NCBI RefSeq assembly: GCF_011764565.1
Contig: NZ_AP022871.1
Location: 744,001-808,000, forward strand
Direction: 5' to 3'
Source of the DNA: Phytohabitans suffuscus
Lineage (GTDB): Bacteria > Actinomycetota > Actinomycetes > Mycobacteriales > Micromonosporaceae
DNA length: 64,000 bases
How positions within the stretch are numbered: the first letter of the stretch is position 1; each line of letters begins with the position of its first letter. The position numbers were made by a program, and so were the translations under genes. Below are positions 39,351 to 49,569 of this stretch, piece by piece. The notes under the pieces are model-generated. The model searched no databases. It was not told the DNA's origin and worked only from the letters and a program-made list of their open reading frames with translations.

Positions 39351-40418
39351 ACGGGGAACGGGACCGGGCGATCGACACCGTCCGCGCCGTCGCGATCGCC
39401 GGGGTGGTGCTCGGGCACTGGCTCGTCACCGGGCTCGTGCTGGGTCCGGGCGGCGGCCTCGACCAGGCCAGCCCGCTGCGGGCGCTGCCGTCGTTCGCGC
39501 CGGTGACCTGGGTGCTGCAGACGCTGGGGCTGTTCTTCTTCGCCGGCGGGTACGCCGCGGCCCGCTCGCGCCGCCCCTGCCCCGCCGCCTGGCGCGCCTC
39601 GCCGTACCGGTGGCCGGCTTCGGTGCGCTGTGGACACTCGTGCTGCTGGTCGCCGCGGCGGCCGGCGTACCCGGCGTCACGCTCGACACGGTGGGCACGC
39701 TCGTCGTCAGTCCACTGTGGTTCCTGCTGCCGTTCGTCGCGCTGCTGTCGCTGACCGGCCCGCTGCGCCGGCTCGCTCCCGCCGCCGCGGTGCCGGCGGT
39801 GGCCGTGGTCGGGCTCGCGGACGCCGGCTTCGGCGCGCTCCCGCTGACGGTGCTGGCCGCCTGGTCGGTGCCGTACACGCTGGGCGTGGCCCTCGCCACC
39901 GGCCGCCTTTCCGGCCGGCGCGCCGGGATCGCCCTCCTGGCCGGCGGCGCGCTGGCGATGGCGGTGCTGGTCCGGTGGCTGGACTACCCGGCGAGCGCCG
40001 TGGGCGTGCCCGGCGAGGGGCGCTCCAACCTGTCGCCGCCGTCGCTGTTCACCGTCGCGCTCGCCGCCGCGCAGGTCGGCGCCGCCCTGCTCGTCCGCCC
40101 GTGGCTCGACCGCCGCCCCACACCGGCCGCCGTCGCGCTGCTCAACCGCGCCGCCATGCCCGTCTACCTGTGGCACCAGAGCGCGCTGATCGCCGTGGTG
40201 GCCGGCATGGCGTGGCTCACCGCCGGCGCGCCCGTACCCGGCCTGCACACCGCCCCGACGGCCTGGGCTGGGTGGGCGCCCGGGTGCTCTGGTTCCCCGT
40301 GTTCGCAACGGTTCTGGCCGCCGCGTGCGCGATCTTCCCGGTCCCTGGCGGCCGGGCGGACACCACGCGCCGACCGACCGGCCAGGTGCGTGCGGCGGGT
40401 GTCCGGGGTGTACGATGA
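39347..40418 (+). CDS. Membrane acyltransferase, acyltransferase-3-like (two frameshifts)
   Basis: About 357 aa across two shifts. It starts 'NGERDRAIDTVRAVAIAGVV' with the 'GHW' histidine typical of acyltransferase-3 proteins, followed by many hydrophobic segments, for example 'LGLFFFAGGYAAARS' and 'SPLWFLLPFVALLSLTGPLR'. The first break is four C at 39574-39577 (five restore 'RRPLPRRLARLAV'). The second is four C at 40253-40256 (five restore 'TAPDGLGWVGARVLWFPV'), giving a stop at 40416-40418. These enzymes acylate cell-surface sugars or lipids. Confidence 0.7.
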
Positions 40419-40451
40419 GCGACGGTTCTGAGCCCGACGACCTGTGGAGGT

Positions 40452-40479
40452 GATCGCTGTGCGAGATAGCGATCCCCCT
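40452..40479 (+). promoter_or_regulatory. Hairpin holding the start codon of a tiny ORF
   Basis: GATCGCT (40452-40458) pairs with AGCGATC (40468-40474). The GTG at 40459 is in the 9-nt loop, and the AGG of the Shine-Dalgarno sequence can pair with CCT at 40477-40479. This looks like a translational control element or a structured leader. Confidence 0.45.
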
Positions 40480-40512
40480 AGTCATAGCCGGGCCACACGT
40501 CAGCTGAGCTGA
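40459..40512 (+). CDS. Candidate 17-aa leader peptide
   Basis: GTG to TGA encodes (V/M)RDSDPPSHSRATRQLS. A very strong GGAGGTGA lies five bases before the GTG. Soluble, with no known family. The small size, the excellent ribosome binding site and the hairpin around the start suggest a regulatory leader for something downstream. A second short ORF begins 83 bp further on. Confidence 0.5.
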   Translation: MRDSDPPSHSRATRQLS

Positions 40513-40595
40513 CCGGTCTCTCCTCTCCCTTTCCGCGCCTCGGGCTAATCCGGCCCTGGGCGCCCCGTCGCGCGTACCGCCTCCGGAGAACCGCC

Positions 40596-40670
40596 ATGAA
40601 CCGTTACGCCGCCCCGCTGGGCTTCACGCTCGCCGCCGTCTGGGTCGTCGTCCTCTTCGTCCTCGTCTGA
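40596..40670 (+). CDS. Candidate 24-aa single-span membrane protein
   Basis: ATG with GGAGAA seven bases upstream. The product starts MNRYAAPLG and continues as one hydrophobic helix ending 'VVVLFVLV', as in small membrane subunits that accompany transporters or oxidases. No such partner is adjacent. Too short to be assigned by composition alone; the ribosome binding site and clean transmembrane pattern are the evidence. Confidence 0.55.
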   Translation: MNRYAAPLGFTLAAVWVVVLFVLV

Positions 40671-40744
40671 GCCCCGCCTCGCGCCACCCCCGCCCTCGGC
40701 TGGACGCCCGGCCCCGCTGGACGCCCGGCCCCGACGCGGCGGGC

Positions 40745-41460
40745 GATCTGGAGTTCCTGCTCTTTCGCCAGGATGGCGTCATCAGCCGGCGCCAGGCACT
40801 GCGTCACCTGTCCGACAAGGTGATCCGGCACCGGCTGGCGACCGGGCGCCGGCACCTCGCGCACCGGGCCGTGTACGTCACCCACTCCGGGCCCGTCGCG
40901 GAGCACCAGCGCCGGTGGATCGCCGCGCTCGCCGTCGCGACCCACCGTGCACCATGCCGGCCCGTTCGATGATCGACGCGGCCCAGTGGGCGGCACACCG
41001 ACCGCGAAGCCGTCACCATCGTCGCGGCCTGCTTCCAGCAGCGTCTGGTGGGACTCGCCGGCGTGGAGCCGGCGCTGGCGCGGCCGCCTCGCGTACGCCG
41101 GCGCCCGGTCATCCTCGCGGCGATCGCGGACGCGGCCGGCGGCGCGGAGTCCGTGTTCGAGATCGACTTCGCCCGGTTGTGCCGCGGCGCCGGGCTGCCC
41201 GAGCCGTCGCGGCGGGTCAGCCGCGTCGACCGTGACGGCCGCCGGCGCTACCGGGACGTGCGTTTCGACCGCTGGGGCCGTCCATGTCGAGATCGACGGT
41301 AGGCAGCGCGTGGAGGCCAGGGCCTGGTACGCGGACATTCGCCAGCGGAACGAGGTCGCCATCTCCGGCGAGCGGCTGTTGCGCCTTCCCGGCTGGGCCC
41401 TGCGCCGGCACCCGGACGAGGTCCTCGCCGACCTGCGCGCCGCGCTGTGCGCGGCCGGTT
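40745..41460 (+). pseudogene. Decayed AbiEi-like/DUF559-type gene
   Basis: Three collinear pieces in different frames: 'LEFLLFRQDGVISRRQALRH' and 'HRLATGRRHLAHRAVYVTHS' (AbiEi-type antitoxin N-terminal wing); 'VVAACFQQRLV..' to 'VFEIDFARLCRGAGLPEPSR'; and 'VHVEIDGRQRVEARAWYADI' to 'DEVLADLRAALCAAG' (DUF559-like nuclease fold). The middle part expected between the first and second piece is missing and no start codon remains, so this is real decay. Such genes are very common in Micromonosporaceae. An R2 repeat begins 3 bp beyond it. Confidence 0.7.
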
Positions 41461-41462
41461 CG

Positions 41463-41516
41463 GTGGATCGTGGTACGGATCCGCCCCTCTGGGGGCAGTT
41501 TCATACCACGATCTGT
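41463..41516 (-). repeat. 54-bp palindromic dispersed repeat R2, copy c (inverted)
   Basis: Same element as 23472-23525 and 32909-32962 but in the opposite orientation, with slightly decayed outer ends. It adjoins the end of the decayed AbiEi/DUF559-type gene. The gap 41461-41864 holds this element and R4 and no gene. Confidence 0.8.
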
Positions 41517-41665
41517 TGCCGGGAGCCGCGCGTTCGAGGGCGGCGCCGAATTCGCCCTGGTTTGCTCTCCTCGTCAGGGTGATCGTGGACCTCGGCGATC
41601 CGATGAGGACGAGCCGGAAGCCGCCGGGTCGCTCCCCGAGCTGGCGCCGGCCGTTTTCCGCCCGA

Positions 41666-41722
41666 TTTGCCCGCCCGTCGCACGGCCCGAGGGATCGGTT
41701 CCGGCGGGTCAACGAGGACAAA
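41666..41722. repeat. Palindromic dispersed repeat R4, copy b
   Basis: TTTGCCCGCCCGTCGCA ... GGACAAA with CCGAGGGATCGG in the centre; a diverged, slightly longer copy of 23644-23695. Confidence 0.6.
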
Positions 41723-41864
41723 CCAGGCGATTTCGGCGGCGGCACCGCCGCACCGCGACCCTGGCCGCCTCGCCATCCGCCCAACCCTGACCGCGAAAGC
41801 TCCATAGAGGGCTTCCGGCACCACATGATCGACGCTTCGAGATCAACCCAGGCGGGCGCGAGGG

Positions 41865-42815
41865 CTACGGGAGGCGGGAGGTCCAGATCAGGCTCATGCC
41901 GCCCGCGGCCAGGGCGAACAGCAGCGCGATCCCGGCGTACCACTGGGTGACCTCGCGGGGCTCGACGCGGTGGCCGATCGAGCTGCCCATGTCCTCGTAC
42001 ACCTGCTTGAGCTCGCTCACCGACGCCGCCTCGTAGAAGAAGCCCTGCGTGGTCTCGGCCAGCTCGGCCAGCGCGCGCCGGTCGACCGGTACCGGCTGGA
42101 GCTGGCCGCCGATGTCGACCACGCCGGCGTCGGTGCCGAAGGCGATCGTGGAGACCGGCACGTTCGCCGCGGACGCGGCCGCGGCGGCCTCCTCGACCGA
42201 GCGGCCCGACGTGCGGTACCCGTCGGAGAGCAGCACGATCCGCGCGGGTGGGATGCCCTGCGCGCCGTCGGCGGGCACCGATCGCACCGCCTCCAGGCAG
42301 GTGAAGACGGCCTCGCCGGTCGCGGTCGCCTCGGCCAGCGTGAGGCCGTCGATGGCCTGCTGGACCGCGGTGCGGTCCTTGGTCGGCGGCACGAGCACGT
42401 TGGCCGACTTGGCGAAGGAGACCAGCCCCAGGTTGTACGTGGGGGGCAGCTCGGTCACGAACTGCTTCGCCGCCTCCTGGGCCGCCTCGATGCGGCTGGG
42501 CGCCACGTCGTCCGCCTCCATCGACAGCGACACGTCGATCGCGAGCATGATGGTGGCGCGTTCGAGGGGCTCCTCGCGGTCGATCGAGGGGCGGGCCATC
42601 GCGGTGGCCAGCGCGAGCAGCGCGAGCAGGAACGTGCCGGCCGCCACGTGCCGGCGCCACCCCAGGCCCTTGGGGGCGAGGGTGCGCAGCAGGTCGAGGT
42701 TGGCGAAGCGGACCGCGTACTGCTTGCGGCGGAACTGCCGCCACACGTACACGGCCGCGATCGCGATCACCGGCAGCAGCGCGAGCAGCCACCACGGCTC
42801 GAGAAAACGGATCAT
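41865..42815 (-). CDS. VWA domain membrane protein (BatA-like)
   Basis: 316 aa. Two N-terminal membrane segments (about 8-25 and 58-75), a von Willebrand A domain with an intact MIDAS 'DVSLSMEADD', 'TGEAVFTCLEAV' and 'IVLLSDG', and a C-terminal membrane segment. Third gene of a MoxR-DUF58-VWA operon; each junction overlaps by 4 bp. Such systems are thought to act as metal-dependent chaperone or maturation complexes in the envelope. Confidence 0.9.
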   Translation of the reverse strand: MIRFLEPWWLLALLPVIAIAAVYVWRQFRRKQYAVRFANLDLLRTLAPKGLGWRRHVAAGTFLLALLALATAMARPSIDREEPLERATIMLAIDVSLSMEADDVAPSRIEAAQEAAKQFVTELPPTYNLGLVSFAKSANVLVPPTKDRTAVQQAIDGLTLAEATATGEAVFTCLEAVRSVPADGAQGIPPARIVLLSDGYRTSGRSVEEAAAAASAANVPVSTIAFGTDAGVVDIGGQLQPVPVDRRALAELAETTQGFFYEAASVSELKQVYEDMGSSIGHRVEPREVTQWYAGIALLFALAAGGMSLIWTSRLP

Positions 42816-43728
42816 CGCGTCGTCCCTCGGGTGCGTGCGTGCCGCTGGGCGGCGACGAAGCGGACCATGTCCAGCAGCCAGTCGGAGTCGGTGCGCAGGC
42901 GCAGGTGGGCGGCGTTCGCCGCGCGCAGGGCCTGGGCGATGGCCGCGCGCTGCGCCCCGGCCGCCTCGGCGTACCGGCGGCGCAGCTTGGGGTCGGCGGT
43001 CTGCACCTCGTGCAGCGCGCCGGTCTCCGGGTCGACGAGCGTGAGCACGCCGACGTCCGGCAGCTCCAGCTCGCGCGGGTCGACCACCTCGATCGCCAGT
43101 ACGTCGTGGCGCACGCCCAGCTTGCGCACCGGGCGGGCCCACTGCTCGACCGGCGCGAGGAAGTCGGAGATCACCACGGCCACACCCCGGCGGCGCGGTG
43201 GGCGGTTGAGCATGTCGATCAGGGCGCCCAGGTCGGAGCGGCCGGGCCTGATCTGGGTACGGGCGATCGCGCGCAGCAGCCCCTGCGCCTCCTTGCGCCC
43301 GGGGCGGGCGGGCATCCGCTGGACGTGCGAGCCGGTGCCGACCACCGCGCCGATCCGGTTGCCGCCGCGCACGGTGAGGTGCGAGAGCGCGGTGGCCGCC
43401 GCGACCACGAGGTCGGACTTGAGGTGGTGGGCGGTGCCGAAGTCGAGGCTGGCCGACAGGTCGACGGCCATCCACGTCTCCAGCTCGCGGTCGGCCACGG
43501 TCTGGCGCACGTGCGCGAACGTGGTGCGCGCGGTGACCGGCCAGTCCATGCGCCGCACGTCGTCGCCGGGACGGTACTCGCGGGACTCCCCCGCCTCGGT
43601 GCCCGGCCCGGGCAGCAGCCCCACGTAGTCGCCCTGCAGCAGCCCGTCGAGCTTGCGGGTGACCAGCAGCTGCAGCCGCGACAGGACCGCGTCGGCGCGT
43701 GCCGTCGTCTGGCCGTCGAGAGGAGGGC

Positions 43729-43732
<4 letters not shown>
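42812..43732 (-). CDS. DUF58 domain protein
   Basis: 306 aa. The DUF58 signature 'ESREYRPGDDVRRMDWPVTA' (about 50-69) is clear, followed by a VWA-like fold with 'TWMAVDLSASLDFGTA' and 'RRGVAVVISDFLAPVEQW'. The GTG overlaps the MoxR stop and its own stop overlaps the VWA gene, so translation is coupled in the order MoxR, DUF58, VWA. Confidence 0.9.
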
Positions 43733-44859
<1,127 letters not shown>

Positions 44860-45097
44860 CGGTCCTCCACTGCGGTGCGGCGTCATCGGCATTGCGGCGA
44901 GGTGCTTGCCGCACCAAGCCTTACACGCCCAGCTAACCAGCCGGGGTCGCAGCGCCGGAAATCCGGTCTCGCCCGCGCGTCGTGGCTGGTCGGGACCGCC
45001 GAACGTCCGGCCGCCGCTACCGCTTACGGACAGAGGCCAAACAGGCACGACTGATGGGTAGACATGAGGGGGTTTTCAGTGTGTACGATTCAGCCGT

Positions 45098-45140
45098 CGC
45101 CGGGCGGCTTCCCCCGTGGCCGCCCGGCGCTCAATCTTTT
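45098..45140 (+). terminator. Intrinsic terminator with C-rich loop
   Basis: Perfect 11-bp stem CGCCGGGCGGC / GCCGCCCGGCG with loop TTCCCCCGTG, followed by TCAATCTTTT. It lies in the 300-bp gap between the divergent MoxR gene and 45193, with no rightward gene before it, so it may end a small RNA or attenuate the downstream operon. Confidence 0.6.
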
Positions 45141-45192
45141 CGCCGCAAGTCCTCCCCTTCGCCGCACGTCCTCCCGCTCGTAGGCTTCCTTT

Positions 45193-45378
45193 GTGAAGTG
45201 TTCAGCCCGAGGGTGCAGGGAGCGGGCCGAGTGGGCCCTGCGGTGGAACAACCCCAGGATCCACGAGCCTGACCGGCGCAAGGTGTGGCTCGCCTGTGCG
45301 GCCCACCGCGAGCACCTGGGCGACTTCCTCGCGGCGCGTGGGTTCCTCCGCGAGGTTGACCGTAGCCTTGACGCGTGA
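45193..45378 (+). CDS. Small Cys/His-rich actinobacterial protein
   Basis: 61 aa. It starts with GTG (M)KCSARGCRERAEWALRWNN, with C3 and C8, later 'VWLACAAHREHLGDFL' with Cys and His, suggesting a small zinc-binding domain. Similar proteins are conserved in actinomycetes and have sometimes been mislabelled as acetone carboxylase. The stop overlaps the next GTG by 4 bp, so it is co-translated with the two PH-domain proteins. Confidence 0.8.
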   Translation: MKCSARGCRERAEWALRWNNPRIHEPDRRKVWLACAAHREHLGDFLAARGFLREVDRSLDA

Positions 45379-45875
45379 CGTCCCCCACCAGCGCGCTGGA
45401 GCCATGGCCGGAGACGGTCGAGTGGCGCCCGGTCTCACGCGACCTGATCTGGGTCGAGCTGATCGGCCTCGCGTCATTTATGATCTTCGTATTCACCGGC
45501 CTCGGCGTCTTCTGGGCCCTCACCGGCCACTGGAGCTTCGGTCTGGCCCTGGCCGCCACCGTGGTCATGACCGTGTGGCGGGTCACCGTGATCTTCCGGG
45601 CGGTCAAGGCCTGGGGGTACGCGGAGCGCGACAACGACCTGCTCGTCCGGCACGGGCTGCTCGTGCGCCGGCTGTCGATCGTCCCGTACGCGCGGATGCA
45701 GTTCGTCGACGTCACCGCCGGCCCCCTGGAGCGGGCGTTCGGCCTGGCCACCGTCCAGCTGCACACCGCCGCGGCGGCCTCCGACGCGAAGATCCCCGGC
45801 CTGCCGCCGGCCGAGGCCTCGCGGCTGCGTGACCGCCTGACCGCGCTCGGCGAGGACCGCGCGGAGGGGCTGTGA
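45375..45875 (+). CDS. PH domain membrane protein (YdbS-like)
   Basis: 166 aa. Two membrane segments ('LIGLASFMIFVFTGLGVFWA', 'LALAATVVMTVWRVTVIFRA'), then a bacterial PH domain (bPH_2) with 'VRHGLLVRRLSIVPYARMQF' and 'ATVQLHTAAAASDAKIPGL'. Pairs with the following YdbT-like gene, overlapping by 4 bp; YdbS and YdbT homologues are usually encoded together. Function unknown. Confidence 0.88.
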   Translation: MTSPTSALEPWPETVEWRPVSRDLIWVELIGLASFMIFVFTGLGVFWALTGHWSFGLALAATVVMTVWRVTVIFRAVKAWGYAERDNDLLVRHGLLVRRLSIVPYARMQFVDVTAGPLERAFGLATVQLHTAAAASDAKIPGLPPAEASRLRDRLTALGEDRAEGL

Positions 45876-47200
45876 CGGCCTCACTCGCCACCGAGCCGAG
45901 ACAGCGGCTGCATCCCCTCACGCCGCTGCTCAAGGGCGCCCGCGCGCTCGTGGTGATCATCGCGGCGCTCTCCTGGCAGACGCTGGGGCGGGTCGGCGTG
46001 GGGTGGTTCGCCGCGATGGTCGTCGCCGCGCTCGTCGCCCACGTGGTCCTCTCCGTGGTCAGCTGGTACTTCACCGGCTACCAGGTGGTCGGGCGCGAGC
46101 TGCGGATCCACGAGGGGCTGCTGATCCGCCGCACCCGGGCCATCCCGCTGGAGCGGCTCCAGACGGTCGAGGTCGTCCGCCCGCTGCTGGCCCAGCTCAC
46201 CGGCCTGGCCGAGCTGCGGCTGGAGGTGGTCGGCGGGGGCAAGACGGAGGCGCCGCTCGCGTTCCTGACCGTCGAGGAGGCGCGCGCGCTGCGCGAGCGG
46301 CTGCTGGTGCTGGCCGGCAAGGCGAGCGCGGCCGCGCCGGCCGAGGTCGCCGAGGGCGAGCCGATGCCGGTCGCACACCCGGAGCGGCCGATCCACGCGG
46401 TCACCAACCGCGACCTGCTGATCAGCCAGGTGCTCACCCCGCAGACGCTGTTCATGCCGTTCGGCGTGGTCTTCGTGGTGTTCCAGTTCGCGACCGAGGC
46501 GACCTGGTCCTTCATCGGTATCGCCAGCACGCTCACCGCGATGGCCGGCGTGCTGCTCCAGCCGGTACGCCGGATCCTCGCCGACTGGAACTTCCGGCTG
46601 GCCAGCCAGGACGGCTCGCTGCGGATGCGCGGGGGCCTGCTGGAGACGCGCAGCCAGACCGTGCCGCTGGACCGGCTGCAGGCGATCACGGCGACCTGGC
46701 CGCTGCTGTGGCGGCGCCGGCGGTGGCTGCGGCTGCGCCCGCACGTGGCCGGCGTGGCGACGCCCACCTCGGGCGACGAGGCCGGCGGCGGGCGCCTGCT
46801 GCCGGTCGGCGACCCGGACACCGCGCGGCTCGTGCTCGCCGAGGCGCTGCCGGGGGTGTCGCTGGACGCGATCCCGTTCACGCCGCCGTCGCGGCGGGCC
46901 CGCTGGCTGCACCCGCTGGCCTGGCGGGTGCTCGGCGCCGCGCTGACCGACCAGGTGGTCGCGCACCGGGAAGGGCTGCTGACCCGGCAGGTGCTCGTCG
47001 TGCCGTACGCGCGGATCCAGAGCGTGCGGGTGGTCCGCGGGCCGCTGCAGCGCCGCCTGGGGCTGGCCACCGTCTACGCGGACACGGCCGGCGGCCCGAG
47101 CGCCGCGGCCCGCGACCGGGACGTCAGTGAGGCCTGGGCGCTGGCGGCGACGCTGGCGGAGCGTTCGCGGGCGGCCCGATCGGTGCCGGCCCAGGGGTGA
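45872..47200 (+). CDS. PH domain membrane protein (YdbT-like, multi-domain)
   Basis: 442 aa. Three bPH_2 units: 'IHEGLLIRRTRAIPLERLQT' (about 77-96), 'RGGLLETRSQTVPLDRLQAI' (about 254-273) and 'HREGLLTRQVLVVPYARIQS' (about 367-386), with membrane pairs before the first two. GTG start inside the upstream stop. The last 77 bases overlap the end of the convergent PAP2 gene. Confidence 0.88.
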   Translation: MTASLATEPRQRLHPLTPLLKGARALVVIIAALSWQTLGRVGVGWFAAMVVAALVAHVVLSVVSWYFTGYQVVGRELRIHEGLLIRRTRAIPLERLQTVEVVRPLLAQLTGLAELRLEVVGGGKTEAPLAFLTVEEARALRERLLVLAGKASAAAPAEVAEGEPMPVAHPERPIHAVTNRDLLISQVLTPQTLFMPFGVVFVVFQFATEATWSFIGIASTLTAMAGVLLQPVRRILADWNFRLASQDGSLRMRGGLLETRSQTVPLDRLQAITATWPLLWRRRRWLRLRPHVAGVATPTSGDEAGGGRLLPVGDPDTARLVLAEALPGVSLDAIPFTPPSRRARWLHPLAWRVLGAALTDQVVAHREGLLTRQVLVVPYARIQSVRVVRGPLQRRLGLATVYADTAGGPSAAARDRDVSEAWALAATLAERSRAARSVPAQG

Positions 47201-48143
47201 CCGCGCGCCACCGGGCCCACCACCGCTCGCCCAGCCCCACCGCCAGGAAGGTCAGCCCCACGTACGCCCAGCCGACCAGCACGTCGATCACGTAGTGCTC
47301 GCCGGAGTACACGAGGGTGAAGGTCATCGCGAGCGGGTACAGGAGCAGCAGCGGCCACCAGCGCTTGCGCACCGTGTTCAGGAAGAACGCCACCACGAAG
47401 AGCGCGAACGCGGTATGCAGCGACGGCATCGCGGCCACCGGGTTGGCGGCGACCTGGCCGACGTTGAGCATGTTGCCGGCGCCGTGCATGCCGATCGCCT
47501 TCCACCCCCGGGTGGAGATGCGGGCGACCTCCTCGAGCAGCCCGTAGCGGGCCGCCCACCAGGGCGGGGCGGCCGGGTAGACGAAGTACGTGGCGAGGCC
47601 GGCCATGGACAGGAACACCCAGCGCCGCATGAACGCCGCCCACTTCGGCCGGTACGCCAGCCACAGCACCACGGCCACCGCGAGCGCGACGACGAAGTGC
47701 GAGAAGTACACCCAGCTGACCACCACGTCGTACCAGTGGACCCGGTCCGGGTCGTAGAGGTGCTGCTGCAGCCACACCGTGGGCACCTCGCCGCCGGTCC
47801 CCCAGCCGAACATCCAGCGATCGGCCGCGACCAGCTCCAGCGCGTGCGGGGTGGCGCCGTTGTCGGCGAAGCCGCGCGACAGGTTGTAGCCGACCAGCAG
47901 CAGCACGATCGGCAGCCAGTCGCGGACGAAGCCGAGGTGGGAGCGCCACGGCCGCTCGATCCGCCAGGCGATCGTGGCGGTCCAGAGCCAGCCGAACGCG
48001 TACAGCGGGTCCGTGGGCAGCCCGATGAGGAACCATCCGGCCACGAAGAGCACGGACCAGACACCCATCGCGATCGCCTGGCGCCGCCGGACGCGTACGG
48101 GAGGCGGGGAGTCGGCGGGCGCGGGAGAGATCGTCACGGCCAT
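47124..48143 (-). CDS. PAP2 superfamily membrane phosphatase/phosphotransferase
   Basis: 339 aa with six or more membrane segments. The PAP2 motifs are 'AAMPSLHTAFALFVVAFF' and 'YSGEHYVIDVLVGWAY', as in the inositolphosphotransferase-like branch of actinomycetes. It probably acts on a lipid phosphate or isoprenoid phosphate at the outer membrane face. The Pro/Ala tail overlaps the YdbT-like gene tail to tail. Confidence 0.88.
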   Translation of the reverse strand: MAVTISPAPADSPPPVRVRRRQAIAMGVWSVLFVAGWFLIGLPTDPLYAFGWLWTATIAWRIERPWRSHLGFVRDWLPIVLLLVGYNLSRGFADNGATPHALELVAADRWMFGWGTGGEVPTVWLQQHLYDPDRVHWYDVVVSWVYFSHFVVALAVAVVLWLAYRPKWAAFMRRWVFLSMAGLATYFVYPAAPPWWAARYGLLEEVARISTRGWKAIGMHGAGNMLNVGQVAANPVAAMPSLHTAFALFVVAFFLNTVRKRWWPLLLLYPLAMTFTLVYSGEHYVIDVLVGWAYVGLTFLAVGLGERWWARWRAVTPGPAPIGPPANAPPASPPAPRPH

Positions 48144-48244
48144 CGGCTCCAGGTTAACCGTGGGCCTACGCCCGGTGGCCGCTGGGCAGGTTCGGTACGC
48201 CGATACGTGGTCTGTCCGGTTCCGGAGCGCCTACGCTAAGCGGC

Positions 48245-48679
48245 ATGGAGCAACAGGGCCCCAGCGCCGACGAGCTCGGCCCCGTGTTCGCGCCGGGCCT
48301 GACCGCCCGGGTGGAGCTGACCGTCACCGACTCCGACACCGCGCAGGCGGTGGGCTCGGGTGACGTCCCCGTGCTCGGCACGCCCCGGGTGCTCGCGCTC
48401 GTGGAGGCGGCCACGGTGGTGGCGACGGCCCAGCGGATGCCCGCCGGCATGACGACGGTGGGCACGCGGGTCGAGCTGGACCACAGGGCGGCCACCCCGG
48501 TCGGTCGTACGGTCGTGGCACAGGCCCAGCTGGCCAAGGTCGACGGCCGCCGCCTGCTCTTCGAGGTGACGGTGACCGAGGGCGGGGCCACGGTGGCCGA
48601 GGGGCGGATCGAGCGGGTCCTCGTCGACCGGCAGAAGTTCGTGCGGCGCGCCTTCGGCGAGGCCGAGAGTGGCAGCTGA
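48245..48679 (+). CDS. Hotdog-fold thioesterase (FlK-like)
   Basis: 144 aa, a single hotdog domain with 'VLALVEAATVVATAQRMPAG' (helix with the catalytic Glu) and 'TTVGTRVELDHRAATPVGRT', as in fluoroacetyl-CoA thioesterase-type proteins. General acyl-CoA hydrolysis is likely; the natural substrate is unknown. The end overlaps the MBL-fold gene by 11 bp. Confidence 0.8.
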   Translation: MEQQGPSADELGPVFAPGLTARVELTVTDSDTAQAVGSGDVPVLGTPRVLALVEAATVVATAQRMPAGMTTVGTRVELDHRAATPVGRTVVAQAQLAKVDGRRLLFEVTVTEGGATVAEGRIERVLVDRQKFVRRAFGEAESGS

Positions 48680-49502
48680 CTTCGCCGAGGTCGCCGACAG
48701 CGTCTTCGTGCTCCGCTACCCGGTGCTCGACGTCAACGCCACGCTCATCGTGGGCGACGGCGTGGCCCTGCTGGTCGACACGCTCGCCACGCCCGCGCAG
48801 GCGGCCGAGCTGGACGCCGCCGCCCGCCGGGTGAGCCGGGTGCCGTGGGCGCTGGTCAACACCCACCACCACTTCGACCACACGTTCGGCAACGCGGCGC
48901 TGGCGGGCAGCCCGCCGTGCGACATCTGGGCGCACGAGGAGACGGTCTCGCTGCTGCGTGCCCGTCCGGAGGCGGTGCGGCGCGAGGCGTACGAGGAGGC
49001 GCTGCGGCTCGCCCCCGACCTGGCCGGCGAGTTGGCCGAGGCGCCCATCCTCGCCCCCAACCGCGCCGTGCACCAGGAGTCCACCGTGGACCTCGGCGAC
49101 CGCGTGGTGGTGCTCCGCTACCTGGGCCGCGGCCACACCGCCGGCGACCTCGTCGTGCGGGTGCCGGACGCCGACGTGATCGTCGCCGGCGACCTGGTCG
49201 AAGAGGGCGCACCGCCGTCGTTCGGCGACGCGTACCCGCTGGAGTGGCCGGAGACGGTGGCCGAGCTGCTGCGCCTGACCACGCCCGCGACGGTGGTCGT
49301 GCCCGGCCACGGCGCCCCAGTCGGCCCCAACTTCGTCAGGGGCCAGCACGAGGAGCTGGCCGCGCTCGACTGGCTGATCCGCGACGGCCACCTCGACGGC
49401 GCCTCGGTCGCCACGGTCGCCGCCAAGGCCCCCTTCGGCCCCGACGCCGCCCGGGTCGCGGTCCGCCGCGGCTACGCCGAGCTCTCCGGCCGCACCCAGT
49501 AA
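48669..49502 (+). CDS. MBL-fold metallo-hydrolase
   Basis: 277 aa. The zinc motif 'NTHHHFDHTFGN' (H-x-H-x-D-H, about 60-71) is complete, with the later metal ligands in 'RGHTAGDLVV', 'VAGDLVEEGAPP' and 'VVPGHGAPVGP'. GTG start inside the thioesterase gene, so the two are co-translated; a joint role in thioester hydrolysis is possible but is inference. Confidence 0.88.
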   Translation: MAADFAEVADSVFVLRYPVLDVNATLIVGDGVALLVDTLATPAQAAELDAAARRVSRVPWALVNTHHHFDHTFGNAALAGSPPCDIWAHEETVSLLRARPEAVRREAYEEALRLAPDLAGELAEAPILAPNRAVHQESTVDLGDRVVVLRYLGRGHTAGDLVVRVPDADVIVAGDLVEEGAPPSFGDAYPLEWPETVAELLRLTTPATVVVPGHGAPVGPNFVRGQHEELAALDWLIRDGHLDGASVATVAAKAPFGPDAARVAVRRGYAELSGRTQ

Positions 49503-49569
49503 GTCGCCGCCCTCGGTAGCGCTCGACCCGCGAGAGCTGGCACACGGAGCGGCAGCCAGGTCTGACAGA

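Noticed and set aside
45098..45140. 6C actinobacterial small RNA
   Set aside because: Only one hairpin loop has a C run and it has five C; the second C-rich hairpin of the 6C family was not found.
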